DNA of 64,000 nt from Moritella dasanensis ArB 0140 (GTDB lineage: Bacteria; Pseudomonadota; Gammaproteobacteria; Enterobacterales; Moritellaceae), in the NCBI RefSeq assembly GCF_000276805.1, contig NZ_AKXQ01000001.1:1-64000 (forward strand), in the 5' to 3' direction. Positions 27,459 to 37,669 of this stretch are shown here, piece by piece. The notes beneath the pieces were generated by a model that saw only the letters and a list, made by a program, of their open reading frames with translations, made no database searches and was not told where the DNA came from. Numbering within the stretch: position 1 is the first letter of the stretch; every line of letters starts with the position of its first letter. Position numbers and translations under genes: made by a program.

Positions 27459-28379
27459 ATGCTCGAAGTTAAGCATTTGAAAACGATTATCGCGTTAGAA
27501 AAAACCGGCTCATTAGTCGAAGCATCTGAAAGTCTTTACATGACGCAATCGGCGTTATCACATCAGATTAAAGATCTTGAAGAACGTTTAAATACGTCGT
27601 TATTTATCCGTAAAACCAGACCGTTACGCTTTACGGTTGCGGGGGAGAGGGTGCTTAAACTGGCGAAATCAGTACTGCCTATGTTTACCAATACCGAGCG
27701 CGATATCAGTCGTTTATTATCGGGAAATGCCGGGCGTTTGCACATGGCCATTGAGTGTCATAGTTGTTTTCAATGGTTAATGCCAGCGATTGACGTGTTT
27801 CGAGACCAGTGGCCTGAAGTTGAATTAGATTTAGCGTCTGGTTTTAGTTTTGCGCCATTACCAGCGCTAAAACGTGGCGATGTCGATTTAGTTGTGACGT
27901 CCGATCCACAAGTATTATCCGGTATTCATTACGAACCACTGTTTCGATATCAACCTATGCTAGCGGTGAGTCGTCATCATGCCTTAGCGGATAAAGCGTA
28001 TATAGATCCTGAAGATCTCGCGACAGAAACCTTGATTACTTATCCTGTCGAGCAGCAGCGGTTAGATATATTTAATTTATTTTTAGATCCGGCAGGAGTA
28101 TCGCCGCATGCTATTCGCCATGCAGAATTAACGATTATGATGTTACAGCTGGTGGCGAGTGGGCGTGGTGTTGCTGCATTACCGAATTGGGCGTTAACAG
28201 AATATTTAGAGAAAGATTATATTTTAGCTAAGCCACTGGGTGAAGAAAGTTGTTGGACGACGCTCTATGCTGCCGTGCGTATTGAACAACTGGAAACGCC
28301 TTACATGAGTGAGTTTTTAAAAGATGCCAAAGCCAGTTCTTTTCAGCTGTTGAAAGGCATTAAAATAGCGAGTGAATAA
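27459..28379 (+). CDS. metR: LysR-family transcriptional activator MetR
   Basis: 306 residues. The N-terminal winged helix-turn-helix (about 1-65) reads LKTIIALEKTGSLVEASESLYMTQSALSHQIKDLEERLNTSLF, close to E. coli MetR, followed by the LysR substrate domain. MetR senses homocysteine and activates metE; the divergent arrangement with shared MetR boxes is conserved. A ribosome binding site (AAAGGGA) precedes the ATG. Confidence 0.95.
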   Translation: MLEVKHLKTIIALEKTGSLVEASESLYMTQSALSHQIKDLEERLNTSLFIRKTRPLRFTVAGERVLKLAKSVLPMFTNTERDISRLLSGNAGRLHMAIECHSCFQWLMPAIDVFRDQWPEVELDLASGFSFAPLPALKRGDVDLVVTSDPQVLSGIHYEPLFRYQPMLAVSRHHALADKAYIDPEDLATETLITYPVEQQRLDIFNLFLDPAGVSPHAIRHAELTIMMLQLVASGRGVAALPNWALTEYLEKDYILAKPLGEESCWTTLYAAVRIEQLETPYMSEFLKDAKASSFQLLKGIKIASE

Positions 28380-28392
28380 GCCGTTACGCATT

Positions 28393-28432
28393 AAAAAGGG
28401 AAACGCTCACAGTGAGTCATTTCCCTTTCTAT
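28393..28432. terminator. bidirectional terminator after metR
   Basis: AAAGGGAAA (28395-28403) pairs with TTTCCCTTT (28420-28428), with an inner CTCAC/GTGAG stem. T-rich DNA follows on plus, and five T on minus toward the end of the receiver gene's transcript. Confidence 0.85.
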
Positions 28433-28470
28433 TTTCTTAATGACAGCTATTACTTCTGCTTATGTATTTT

Positions 28471-28522
28471 GATAGCTTTTGTAGATAGTTATTATAGATA
28501 GCTTTTAGAGATAGTTAATCTT
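28471..28522. repeat. four 13-bp repeats at the 3' end of the receiver gene
   Basis: Units GATAGCTTTTGTA, GATAGTTATTATA, GATAGCTTTTAGA and GATAGTTAATCTT alternate AGCTTTT and AGTTA types. The last unit contains the stop codon of the receiver gene (minus strand, 28515-28517). Confidence 0.82.
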
Positions 28523-29315
28523 CTTCATTTAACAGCTGTTTAACCAGCATTCTTACCGTATCAATATCAAACGGTTTATCGCACAACGCAGAGACGCCTG
28601 CTTGCTTCACTGCTGATAATTGGGCGGTGCCTTCTTCAGACGTTACCATTATAATCGGTAGGTTAGCTAATTCCGGATTCAATCTGATTCGTTCAACCAA
28701 TTCTTTACCGTCCATTTCTGGCATGTTGTAATCGGTAACGATCAAGTCGAAGGTGTTTTGTGCCAAATACTCTAGCGCTTCCACACCGTTTTCAGCGGTG
28801 GTAACACCGACAATTCCCATGCTATTTAATACACGGCAAATATGTTTTCTCGCGGTTAAGCTATCATCAACGACCAAGATGCTTAATGCGGTTACATCGT
28901 ATAAATCTAACTCCATTTCTTCTGGTTCAATGTAGCTAAGAGTCGCATTTAGTGCGCGTTGCAAATCAACAAATTTAAACGGCTTAGGTAAAATAGCCAC
29001 CGCGCCAGCTTGTTTTACTTTATCTAACACTGAGAAACGTTGTTCGCTGGAAATAAGCATAAAGGCGATGTTTTCAGTGAGTTGATTTGATTTAACGAAT
29101 TCGGCTAACTCAGCGCCAGAGCCATCTTCAAAATACATCGCACTGATGATTAAATCGGGAATGAATCCCGTTAAACTCTGCTTTGCTTGCGCTATTGAGA
29201 CAACACATTCGATGTTATCAACTCCAGCATCCTGCAATTGCGTTCTAATGAATTTATTTTGTGTAGTCGACGGCTCAATTAATAAAATAGACAGATCACG
29301 CACTTCAAGACTCAT
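28515..29315 (-). CDS. response regulator with two receiver domains, the first degenerate
   Basis: 266 residues from the ATG at 29315 (AAGGA site upstream; the frame from 29384 is an unsupported extension). Receiver 2 (about 146-264) is complete: VVDDS, phospho-acceptor in VTDYNMPEMDG, MVTSEE and DKPF. Receiver 1 (about 8-125) keeps the fold and the LPKPF lysine, but its acidic pocket is LIEPS, and the acceptor position in PDLIISAMYFEDG is not Asp, so it is probably a pseudo-receiver. There is no output domain. It would act as a CheY-like partner through protein contacts. No kinase or chemotaxis gene is adjacent; the cognate kinase is unknown. Confidence 0.88.
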   Translation of the reverse strand: MSLEVRDLSILLIEPSTTQNKFIRTQLQDAGVDNIECVVSIAQAKQSLTGFIPDLIISAMYFEDGSGAELAEFVKSNQLTENIAFMLISSEQRFSVLDKVKQAGAVAILPKPFKFVDLQRALNATLSYIEPEEMELDLYDVTALSILVVDDSLTARKHICRVLNSMGIVGVTTAENGVEALEYLAQNTFDLIVTDYNMPEMDGKELVERIRLNPELANLPIIMVTSEEGTAQLSAVKQAGVSALCDKPFDIDTVRMLVKQLLNEED

Positions 29316-29527
29316 ATTATTCCTTGTTATATAAGTAGATATTACAGCTAAAAAGTCAACATCGTGACTAATACGAACAGCCATTATAAATTACCGCGAC
29401 TGGATAAAATAGTCTAGTTTTAGCGTCATGAATAGTGACTTTGATTACTGATCCAGTTTAATTAATGCAGATAGTGTACGAAGTCGGTTAATTATAAATC
29501 GCACATATAGAAGGGGCTATTCTAGCT

Positions 29528-29568
29528 CACAATACTTGGCTAGGCAGCGCGTCGCACCAAGTATTGTG
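29528..29568 (-). terminator. 12-bp stem-loop downstream of the lipoprotein gene
   Basis: CACAATACTTGG (29528-29539) pairs perfectly with CCAAGTATTGTG (29557-29568) over a 17-base GC-rich loop. It starts just past the lipoprotein stop and has no T run. It may be a terminator or a protein-binding palindrome. Confidence 0.55.
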
Positions 29569-29576
29569 TTCCAATA

Positions 29577-30620
29577 TTACTCGTCGACCGCTGTTGGCGT
29601 CACTGTTTCTGGTATCGTTGTTATGCTGGTCTCTTTAGCTTTGGTGACCTCGATATTTGCTGTTGTAAATTCACCTAGCTGTGCAGACAGCACGCGTTCA
29701 AATGTGCTCACTTGTGCTTTGTATGACAAATTCGACAGGTCCTGATTAAGAAACTTATGTCCTAAGCCTTCGAGTGTGGCGCGATAGTGTAAAACAACTT
29801 CTTCACGCTGGTTTTTATCTAGATTGTTGATCCAAGTAACATCTGTGGTGATATGTTCTGCACTTTGAATGTCTTTTTTAATCTGGTTTGCCGCGTTAGT
29901 AAGTGCTTCTGTATCACGAGGAACCTTGGTTATAAGCCTATTGAGCTGTTGTAAACCTTGCGAGGCCTTATTGTAACTCTGTGGAATTAACTGCTTATCT
30001 AACTGATTAAATGGTTTTTCTAATGGTGAATAATAATTGGCTATGACTATATTAATTTCGAGATCATGAATTTTTTTCTGTAACTTATCGCGATCGAACT
30101 TTTGTTTTGATTCAGGGTATTTTTTTTCAACGTTACGAATGAATTGGTCGATATCTTGATTAATCGTCTCTAACTCTCTTTGCCACACCTTTCCTATTTT
30201 GGGTGTGAGATATTCTATGTCTGCTAGCGGTTGCGCCAATAATGTCATTATTTGGTTCTTATATTGTTGCGCTAGGATTAACTGCTCACTGACGTCGGTA
30301 ATACTGGTTAGTACGGTACTTTCTGATGGCCCGCCAAAGAACCCTTGATTATTTGGGTCAAATCGATTTACCAGTTGACGCATTTCCACTACATCTTGCT
30401 CAATATACTGCCAGGTACGTGGGGCATAATAGTTAAAATTCTCATCTTTAGCCGCGAGGTACTTCTGTTCAATTTGTGTTACAGCGTCATTGACTGTTTT
30501 GTTGAGTTGTATATTGGTTATTTTACTTTGTTGGAGATCTGCTGTTGCAGGTGCACGCTTTTCAAAGCTGGCACAGCCTGTGACAAGCGTGATAAATATA
30601 GCCGTATGAGTAAGTTTCAA
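29577..30620 (-). CDS. lipoprotein of unknown function, largely helical
   Basis: 347 residues with a lipoprotein signal (MKLTHTAIFITLVTGC, Cys at 16). The rest is rich in Gln, Lys, Leu and Asn, with long predicted helices and likely coiled coils (about 100-260). One ordered spot, YYAPRTWQYIEQDVVEMRQL, has the look of OmpA-linked TolA/YmoA-like cell-envelope helpers, but I recognise no family. It has no operon partner. It might act as a periplasmic scaffold at the outer membrane; the function is unknown. Confidence 0.7.
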   Translation of the reverse strand: MKLTHTAIFITLVTGCASFEKRAPATADLQQSKITNIQLNKTVNDAVTQIEQKYLAAKDENFNYYAPRTWQYIEQDVVEMRQLVNRFDPNNQGFFGGPSESTVLTSITDVSEQLILAQQYKNQIMTLLAQPLADIEYLTPKIGKVWQRELETINQDIDQFIRNVEKKYPESKQKFDRDKLQKKIHDLEINIVIANYYSPLEKPFNQLDKQLIPQSYNKASQGLQQLNRLITKVPRDTEALTNAANQIKKDIQSAEHITTDVTWINNLDKNQREEVVLHYRATLEGLGHKFLNQDLSNLSYKAQVSTFERVLSAQLGEFTTANIEVTKAKETSITTIPETVTPTAVDE

Positions 30621-30829
30621 TATTCGGATGAGTCCATCCTAGACGAGAGTGTTGGAAGTAGTCGTAACATAATGGTTTTAAAGGTTAGCGGTAATTAAGG
30701 TATTTGCAGTTTAAATGAGATGCGGTTTTTAGATCTAATCAAAAATTGTGAGCTAGGAAGAATAAAATAATGAATAATTGTAGGTAATATATTAAAAAAT
30801 AATGATTTAGAATTAATTGTTTAGAACCC

Positions 30830-30863
30830 AAATTGCAACTTAGCCTGCTAGGTTAAGTTGCAA
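30830..30863 (-). terminator. terminator of the two-component operon
   Basis: TTGCAACTTAGCC (30833-30845) pairs with GGTTAAGTTGCAA (30851-30863), a 13-bp stem with one mismatch and a 5-base loop, just past the kinase stop. The T run is only three bases. Confidence 0.7.
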
Positions 30864-30869
30864 TCTGAT

Positions 30870-32336
30870 TTATATTGTTGCCGTTGTTGGTAAGCTAAAG
30901 CTGAATGTCGTGCCTTGACTCAACACGCTCGATACCGATATTTGGGCGTGATGCAAGGACAGTAATTTAGCCACGATAGCGAGTCCTAACCCTGAATTAC
31001 CTTGTTGACCATTAACGGAATTCTTAGCCCTGAAATGGGCATCAAAGATATGGTCGACATCTTCTTTGGGAATACCAACGCCTGAATCGGCAATGCTAAT
31101 AATCAACTGGTTATCTTTCGGTTGCAGCTGGATCTTAATACTGTCACCAGGCTGGCAATGCCTTAACGCGTTATCAACCAGGTTGGTCAATACCCGTTCA
31201 AGCTTGGCAATATCAGCAATGGCTTGCAAGCTAGGGTCTTTAGGTTCAACAGACAAGGTGATATTTTTTTGCTGTGCTTGCAGCTGGAACTTACTCAATA
31301 CGTCCTGTGCCAGTTCTGCCACCGCCACTGGCTCCTGATACAGGCTAACGGTATTACTGTCTAACTGCGCGAGCTCAATGATCTGTTCGACAAGCCGTTG
31401 TAATTGGTTCGCATTCTTTTGTGCAACTTCAATGAAATCACTACCTGCAGCCTCTGGATATTGTAATAACCAAGTTTCCAGATAACCTTTTAAAGAGGCT
31501 AATGGGGTTTTGAGATCATGGGATATATGCGAAAGCATCTCTCGACGTAACTGTTCAGTCGATTTAATTTGGGTTAATTGCTTATTGATCTTATTTTCTA
31601 ATGAACCAAAGTTATTATGCAAATTAATAATTTCGTTGGCGGCATATTGATCGGGTGTTGAATTAGAGAGTGTGCTGAAATCACTATTAACAAAGTTCGT
31701 CATATCTTTGTCTAATTGACTGATAGGGCGAACAAGTCGCGCAAAAATAAACACTAATAGCGCAAAAGCTAATGCAAAGAAGATGACTAAGGCTGCAAGG
31801 ATCTTATACATATCACTGTCGAAGGCTAAGTTCTTGACAATGCTGTCATATTTATCGCCGCCGAGGATCACAAACACATAACCAACTTGCTGGCTGTTTT
31901 TGAATATAGGTGCGGATGAAAATAGTTTTTGTTTGTCTGGGCTTCTTGGATTATCCGCATAAATAGGGTAGTTAGCGCCTTTAATAAAGCGCTCTAGCGG
32001 TTTCACGTTAATGATATTACGTTTTATCTTGCTCGGTTCTGCTGCATAAACTAATAACTGACCGCGGTTATCGGTGATATATATTTCATAGCTGGGACCC
32101 AACAGCATTAAGCTATGGAAAGCTGGTTTTAGTGCCGAACGACTAATATCACCTTGTTGTAAATCATCTGAGTAATGAATGATTTGCTGGGCTAAATTTT
32201 TATGCAGTGTTTGTTCTACTCGGGCTGAGTTGGTATCGGTGATCGCGCAATAAATAACAAACAAGCCCGTCGCCATAATGGCAAACAAAATAATCAACGG
32301 GAATGTTATCTGTCCTAATAAGGATCTATGTGACAT
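30870..32336 (-). CDS. sensor histidine kinase, EnvZ/QseC type
   Basis: 488 residues from the ATG at 32336, which has GGAGG 6 bases upstream inside the regulator gene. Layout: membrane helix (about 7-30), periplasmic sensor (about 32-165), second helix (about 175-200), HAMP, dimerisation domain with the phospho-acceptor in SHISHDLKTPLASLKGYL, and an ATPase domain with NLVDNALRH (N box), DSGVGIP (G1) and NSGLGLAIV (G2). The gene overlaps the regulator stop by 11 bases, so they are translationally coupled. The signal cannot be read; the sensor has a single-PAS-like/dCache-like look. Confidence 0.92.
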   Translation of the reverse strand: MSHRSLLGQITFPLIILFAIMATGLFVIYCAITDTNSARVEQTLHKNLAQQIIHYSDDLQQGDISRSALKPAFHSLMLLGPSYEIYITDNRGQLLVYAAEPSKIKRNIINVKPLERFIKGANYPIYADNPRSPDKQKLFSSAPIFKNSQQVGYVFVILGGDKYDSIVKNLAFDSDMYKILAALVIFFALAFALLVFIFARLVRPISQLDKDMTNFVNSDFSTLSNSTPDQYAANEIINLHNNFGSLENKINKQLTQIKSTEQLRREMLSHISHDLKTPLASLKGYLETWLLQYPEAAGSDFIEVAQKNANQLQRLVEQIIELAQLDSNTVSLYQEPVAVAELAQDVLSKFQLQAQQKNITLSVEPKDPSLQAIADIAKLERVLTNLVDNALRHCQPGDSIKIQLQPKDNQLIISIADSGVGIPKEDVDHIFDAHFRAKNSVNGQQGNSGLGLAIVAKLLSLHHAQISVSSVLSQGTTFSFSLPTTATI

Positions 32337-33030
32337 CGCTGACCTCCAGTTTGTAACCAACGCCCCACACTGTTTTTATGTATGTCGGTGCTGCTGGGTT
32401 TGGTTCTATTTTGTTTCTTAATCTATTCATATGCGAGTTAACAGTGTGCTCATAACAGTCGTGATGGTAATCCCATACTTCTGCTAGCAACTGTTCTCTG
32501 CTGTAGACACGCCCAGGCGATTTAGCCAAAAAGAACAATAACGAAAATTCAGTACTGGTTAAGGTAATTAGCTTGTCGTTTCTATGCACAGTGTGCGTTG
32601 CTTGATCTATGATGAGGTCGGCAATTTTGATGCGTTCTGGCACGACATTAGCTGCAGCTTGCACATTGCTGCGACGTAGTAGGGCTTTAACGCGAGCTTG
32701 TAATTCTAAAACACTAAAAGGTTTAGCGAGGTAATCATCTGCGCCAGCTTCTAGACCCTGTACGCGGTCGAGCTCTTCAGTACGTGCAGTTAACATCATG
32801 ATCGGCACAATAGCGTCAGTCGAACGTATTTTTTTGCAGATATCGAGGCCATCCATATCGGGTAGATTGAGATCTAACAAGATAAGTTGGAAGGTGTGTT
32901 CGCTTAACTGTTGAAAAGCATCCTTGGCGTTGTGACAACAAATAACCTTGTTGCCTATCATCTCTAGATTGATGCGTATTAAATTAGCGATATCCTGCTG
33001 GTCTTCGACCACCAATACATGTGTGTCCAT
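32326..33030 (-). CDS. OmpR-family response regulator
   Basis: 234 residues. The receiver (about 1-120) has the acidic pair VVEDQ, acceptor Asp in LLDLNLPDMDG, MLTARTE and the LAKPFS lysine. The C-terminal winged helix (about 135-230) has LTSTEFSLLFFLAKSPGRVYSREQLLAEVW and NRLRNKIEP...IKTVWGVGYKL. It forms a pair with the kinase that starts inside its 3' end. Targets are unknown. Confidence 0.93.
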   Translation of the reverse strand: MDTHVLVVEDQQDIANLIRINLEMIGNKVICCHNAKDAFQQLSEHTFQLILLDLNLPDMDGLDICKKIRSTDAIVPIMMLTARTEELDRVQGLEAGADDYLAKPFSVLELQARVKALLRRSNVQAAANVVPERIKIADLIIDQATHTVHRNDKLITLTSTEFSLLFFLAKSPGRVYSREQLLAEVWDYHHDCYEHTVNSHMNRLRNKIEPNPAAPTYIKTVWGVGYKLEVSDVT

Positions 33031-33270
33031 TGTATCCTTACCTCTTTATACCATTCGATATTTAGTTATTGTATTTTGTGTTTTTCGCTATTTTTTTATA
33101 TAGGTTGTATAGCAACTGCGAAGGCGAGACATTTCAGTCTTATTTAGTGCGATCTACGTTGGGTTTTTTATAACCGCTTGTATCCACATCATACATCTGC
33201 CACTTAATTCATGCATTTTTATTTATCTTGGCTAACGTTAAATTATACCCCATGAATAGAGTGTAACAGC

Positions 33271-33726
33271 ATGCTTGGTCAGATAACTGAAACTGATAAA
33301 TTAATTTTGTTATATCAATTTGAAACTCAAGGCGAGTTAGCGTCTGAATCAGTGCTTGATATTTCTGATGAGGAAGCGCGCTTTATTCGCACTTCGGGAG
33401 AATATATTTTGTGGGAGTCAGGTAAACGTGACTTTGACTATCCCGAAGTGGCTGATTCTCATTGGCTGGAAACCACTTACCGTGGTCAAGCCGCCAAATT
33501 AGACTGTTTACAAACCCGTGATGCGGTTTTATGCCCCTTAATGCAAAGAGATCAATTACGAGGGGAGTGGCATATTCATAACGGCTTTTTACGGATGAAT
33601 ATAGCGTCTGCCCATCATCATATCGAATTGTTCTCGGTGGCCAGTTATGACAGTAATATTCATTCATTATTATTGTTTAAGGATCAGCAGCTCGCAGGGT
33701 CGGCAAATATAACGTTAATGGCGTAA
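33271..33726 (+). CDS. hypothetical protein
   Basis: 151 residues, unrecognised. No signal peptide. It is acidic at the N-terminus and beta-rich toward the C-terminus, with a HIHNGFLRMNIASAHHHIELF stretch. It is divergent from the two-component operon across 240 bases. The frame is clean and long for this GC content, so it is probably real; nothing in it suggests a function. Confidence 0.55.
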   Translation: MLGQITETDKLILLYQFETQGELASESVLDISDEEARFIRTSGEYILWESGKRDFDYPEVADSHWLETTYRGQAAKLDCLQTRDAVLCPLMQRDQLRGEWHIHNGFLRMNIASAHHHIELFSVASYDSNIHSLLLFKDQQLAGSANITLMA

Positions 33727-34354
33727 AATCACTGGTGAGCTAGCGTCTTTAAAATTGCGTTTGATATGTAAAACCATTTGATTTAATAGACGCAGCTGAT
33801 TAATCATCATTAAAACAGCTGTTTAATTATGGGATCTACATTTTTTAGGCCTTAAAATTTAACCTGTAGCGGTGTAAAATTAGCCATTAATCACGCACTA
33901 AAATAATAAAATGATACTTTATAATAAAAAGTAACAACATATGCCTTTTTATTTTATTACATTATTCTTTCATTTTACCACCTTTCGATATCCTCTTTCA
34001 TTTCAAACGAAACCTGCTTTACCTAGTCATGTAAATCATTGAACATTAAACCAATTTAACCTTGTCAATCACACTTCAAAGATGCTCTAATCCGAGTTAG
34101 ATAATTATTTATTTTACAGTTAATCCACATTTTAGATTCTATATTCAATTTGAAATAAGGTATGGTCAAATAAATTGTTGTTGCGTTAAGTCACATTTTT
34201 GTGAACAATCGTTAGTGACAAATACCCCGTTTCATTTTTATTATGAATGGGTTGAATCCGATACTTTGTACTTATGCTTCTCCGTACCTCATGCTAAATG
34301 GGATACACATGGAACGTAGTATTTTATCTTTGATGTTGAAACAGACAGGAACAG
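33727..34354. other. long AT-rich region upstream of pntA
   Basis: 628 bases without a supported gene. The middle (33880-34060) is very AT-rich and low in structure. Closer to pntA the sequence TCACATTTTTGTGA at 34191-34204 is an inverted TCACA/TGTGA pair, but in the wrong orientation for a CRP site. A short frame at 34291 overlaps the pntA start out of frame and is probably chance. The pntA promoter should be here, but I cannot place it. Confidence 0.4.
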
Positions 34355-35899
34355 ATGATGCAAATAGGTATACCAAGAGAGAGCCTCAAAGGTGAAACTC
34401 GAGTTGCTGCTACACCAGCAACTGTTGAGCAGTTACAGAAATTAGGTTTTTCTGTGTTGGTTGAAAGCAATGCAGGCCAACTATCTAGTTTTAGTGACGC
34501 TACTTTTGAAGCGGCTGGAGCAACAATTTCGGCAGACACCAAACAAGTTTGGGCTGCAGATATTGTACTTAAAGTTAACGCGCCAGCGAATGACAAAGAA
34601 ATTAAGTTATTACAAAAAGGCACTTCATTAATTAGTTTCATTTGGCCAGCCCAAAATGAAGAACTTCTAGAGAAGCTTGCAAAACGTGAAATTAACGTTT
34701 TAGCAATGGACTCAGTGCCTCGTATCTCACGTTCACAGTCACTTGATGCATTAAGCTCAATGGCTAATATCGCCGGTTACCGTGCGGTAATTGAATCTGC
34801 AAATGAGTTTGGTCGTTTCTTTACCGGTCAAATCACCGCTGCTGGTAAAGTACCACCTGCAAAAGTACTTATTCTTGGTGCTGGTGTTGCTGGTCTTGCT
34901 GCTGTTGGCGCTGCTGGTAGTCTAGGTGCGATTGTTCGCGCTTACGATACACGTCCTGAAGTGAAAGAACAGATCACCAGTTTGGGTGCTGAATTCTTAG
35001 AAGTTGATTTTGAAGAATCTGCTGGTTCAGGTGATGGTTACGCTAAAGTAATGAGTGACGAATATAAAGTTCAAGAGCAGAAAATGCTTGCAGAACAAGT
35101 TGCTGATGCTGATATCGTTATTACCACTGCATTAATTCCTGGCCGTCCAGCACCACGTCTTGTTAGCCAAGAAATGGTTGATGCGATGAAAGCGGGTAGT
35201 GTGATTGTCGATTTAGCTGCCGTCAATGGCGGTAACGTTGAACCAAGTGTTGTTGATCAAGTTATTACTACAGCTGGTGGCGTTAAAGTTATCGGTTATA
35301 ACGAAATGGCTCGTCGTCTACCTGCACAAGCATCTCAGCTTTACGGTACCAACTTAGTTAACCTGCTTAAACTATTAACACCAGAAAAAGACGGTGAAAT
35401 GAGCATCAATTTTGATGATGTTGTTCAACGTGGTGTGACAGTAGTTAAAGACGGTGAAATTACGTGGCCTGCGCCACCGATTCAAGTTTCAGCTGCACCT
35501 CAAGCCGCTAAAAAAGAAGAAGTGAAAGCAGCGCCTGCAAAACCTGAAAAGAAAAAAACCGGTATCTATAAAGCAATCCTAGCGGGTGGCGGTATCTGGG
35601 CTTATTCAGCGTTAGCAAGTTATGTTCCTGCGGAATTCTTAAATCACTTAATGGTATTTGCACTGGCTTGTGTGATTGGTTATTACCTGATTTGGGACGT
35701 TGCATCGTCATTGCATACACCGCTTATGAGTGTAACTAATGCTATTTCAGGTATTGTTATCCTTGGTGCTTTCTTCCAAATGGGCGCAGAGAGCGGTCTT
35801 GTTACCTTCCTCGCATTCCTCGGCACATTTATTGCCACTATCAACATCGCCGGTGGTTTTGCCGTTACTGAGCGTATGCTGAAAATGTTCCGTAAATAA
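34355..35899 (+). CDS. pntA: proton-translocating NAD(P) transhydrogenase, alpha subunit
   Basis: 514 residues (E. coli PntA 510). Residues 1-380 form the NAD(H)-binding domain I, with the Rossmann loop [14 protein letters not shown] near 173-186 and the mobile loop [10 protein letters not shown] Lys/Ala/Pro-rich linker (about 380-400) precedes four membrane helices. The complex moves hydride between NADH and NADP+ while carrying protons across the inner membrane. AGGA precedes the tandem ATGs 34355/34358. pntB follows 11 bases later. Confidence 0.96.
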   Translation: MMQIGIPRESLKGETRVAATPATVEQLQKLGFSVLVESNAGQLSSFSDATFEAAGATISADTKQVWAADIVLKVNAPANDKEIKLLQKGTSLISFIWPAQNEELLEKLAKREINVLAMDSVPRISRSQSLDALSSMANIAGYRAVIESANEFGRFFTGQITAAGKVPPAKVLILGAGVAGLAAVGAAGSLGAIVRAYDTRPEVKEQITSLGAEFLEVDFEESAGSGDGYAKVMSDEYKVQEQKMLAEQVADADIVITTALIPGRPAPRLVSQEMVDAMKAGSVIVDLAAVNGGNVEPSVVDQVITTAGGVKVIGYNEMARRLPAQASQLYGTNLVNLLKLLTPEKDGEMSINFDDVVQRGVTVVKDGEITWPAPPIQVSAAPQAAKKEEVKAAPAKPEKKKTGIYKAILAGGGIWAYSALASYVPAEFLNHLMVFALACVIGYYLIWDVASSLHTPLMSVTNAISGIVILGAFFQMGAESGLVTFLAFLGTFIATINIAGGFAVTERMLKMFRK

Positions 35900-35910
35900 G
35901 GATTTTTATA

Positions 35911-37446
35911 ATGTCTCAAGAATCAATTGATGCTGCACAAACTGCGATTAACGCAGCGCAAGTAGCAGTAGATGCAGCAACCCAAGCTGCGCAAGTGGCA
36001 CAATCAGCTGTTGTAGAACAAGCGCCAGCTGTTGTTCAAGTTGTACAAGATGTTGTTGTTGCAACAAATGGTAAAGGTATTTTGGAAGCGGCTTATATCG
36101 CTGCTGCGGTACTATTCGTACTTGCTCTTGCTGCACTATCAAAGCAAGAAACTGCACAGCAAGGTATTTTCGTTGGTATTCTAGGTATGATTGTAGCGGT
36201 TGTTGCAACATTATTTAGCAGCGACGTAACAAACATCGGCTATATCATTGCCGCTATGCTTGCTGGTGGTGCATTTGGTGTACGCTGGGCAAACAAAGTT
36301 GCAATGACTGAAATGCCAGAAATGGTTGCGATCCTAAACAGCTTCGGTGGTTTAGCGGCAGTATTCATCGGTTACAACAGCTATATCGAACACAGTATTA
36401 CAGAACCAGTTATGTTAAGCATTCACTTAACGTTGATCTTCCTGGGCGTATTCATCGGTATCGTGACGTTTGTTGGTTCATTAGTTGCTTGGGGTAAATT
36501 GAACGGTCGAGTTAAATCGAGCTCATTAATGTTACCGCACCGCCACAAAATGAATTTAGCGGCATTGCTTGTTATCATCTTCTTAATGTTCTCATTTGTT
36601 GGTGCTGGCCTTGAAGGCAATACTGCAGCATTAGTTATCATGAGCCTTATCGCCATTGTATTTGGTGCGCATTTAGTATTATCAATTGGTGGCGCAGATA
36701 TGCCAGTTGTAGTATCTATGCTTAACTCTTACTCTGGTTGGGCTGGTGCGGCTACAGGTCTTATCTTAGGTAATGATCTGTTAATCGTAACGGGTGCGCT
36801 AGTAGGTTCTTCAGGTGCAATCTTAAGTTATGTAATGTGTAAAGCGATGAACCGTTCGTTTATCTCTGTTATTGCTGGTGGCTTCGGTAACGATGTTGTC
36901 GCACCTACAGGTGATGAAGAGCAAGGTGTTCACGTTGAAACATCTGCAGCTGAAGTTGCTGAAATGCTGATGAATTCTAAGCGTGTAATCATCACTCCTG
37001 GTTATGGTATGGCTGTTGCTCAAGCACAGTATCCTGTATTCGCAATCACTAAGAAATTACGTGATGCTGGTGTTGATGTACGTTTTGGTATTCACCCTGT
37101 AGCGGGTCGTTTACCGGGTCACATGAACGTATTACTTGCTGAAGCAAAAGTACCTTACGACATCGTATTAGAAATGGATGAAATCAACGAAGATTTCAAT
37201 ACCACTGATACCGTGCTTGTAATCGGTGCCAATGATACGGTTAACCCAGCTGCGAAAGAAGAAAATTCGCCAATCTCTGGTATGCCAGTACTTGAAGTTT
37301 GGAACGCAACGAACGTTGTTGTATTCAAACGTAGTATGGCAACAGGTTACGCTGGTGTTCAAAACCCGTTATTCTTCAAAGAGAATACAACTATGCTGTT
37401 TGGCGATGCTAAAGAAAGCGTAGAAGAAATCTTCAAAGCAATGTAA
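35911..37446 (+). CDS. pntB: proton-translocating NAD(P) transhydrogenase, beta subunit, with N-terminal extension
   Basis: 511 residues against about 462 in E. coli. The usual protein begins at about residue 54 ([21 protein letters not shown]). Membrane domain II runs to about 300, then the NADP(H) domain III has [28 protein letters not shown] and [12 protein letters not shown]. The extra 50 residues are an Ala/Val/Gln run with heptads ([28 protein letters not shown]). The site AAGGA lies 8 bases before the ATG, and no later start has one, so the extension is likely translated. It is in an operon with pntA. Confidence 0.94.
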   Translation: MSQESIDAAQTAINAAQVAVDAATQAAQVAQSAVVEQAPAVVQVVQDVVVATNGKGILEAAYIAAAVLFVLALAALSKQETAQQGIFVGILGMIVAVVATLFSSDVTNIGYIIAAMLAGGAFGVRWANKVAMTEMPEMVAILNSFGGLAAVFIGYNSYIEHSITEPVMLSIHLTLIFLGVFIGIVTFVGSLVAWGKLNGRVKSSSLMLPHRHKMNLAALLVIIFLMFSFVGAGLEGNTAALVIMSLIAIVFGAHLVLSIGGADMPVVVSMLNSYSGWAGAATGLILGNDLLIVTGALVGSSGAILSYVMCKAMNRSFISVIAGGFGNDVVAPTGDEEQGVHVETSAAEVAEMLMNSKRVIITPGYGMAVAQAQYPVFAITKKLRDAGVDVRFGIHPVAGRLPGHMNVLLAEAKVPYDIVLEMDEINEDFNTTDTVLVIGANDTVNPAAKEENSPISGMPVLEVWNATNVVVFKRSMATGYAGVQNPLFFKENTTMLFGDAKESVEEIFKAM

Positions 37447-37490
37447 TGTGCTGTCCGTATCGGTTAAATGATACAAGACGTTGAAGATCG

Positions 37491-37516
37491 AAGGAGCCGA
37501 AAGGCTCCTTTTTTTA
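37491..37516 (+). terminator. terminator of pntAB
   Basis: AAGGAGCC and GGCTCCTT form an 8-bp stem around a GAAA tetraloop, followed by a run of T. Confidence 0.95.
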
Positions 37517-37669
37517 TTTTGAAATAAGAGATAATTCACCTGTGTATTTATTTCTTATATCTGTGTAAATTTTTCGTCACATCACTATTAATTTAGGGGT
37601 TGTGATGGTATAAATAAGTCAAACGTTAGGTTTATTACGTAGTTTAATTACAAACAGATAGGGAATACC

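Noticed and set aside
34191-34204. TCACATTTTTGTGA as a CRP site before pntA
   Set aside because: The half-sites are in the opposite orientation to the CRP consensus (TGTGA-N6-TCACA).
34291-34396. Short frame overlapping the pntA start
   Set aside because: It has no clear ribosome binding site and overlaps pntA out of frame; a leader peptide cannot be supported.
37552-37582. TyrR box upstream of aspC
   Set aside because: TGTAAA is present, but the matching TTTACA half at six bases is not.
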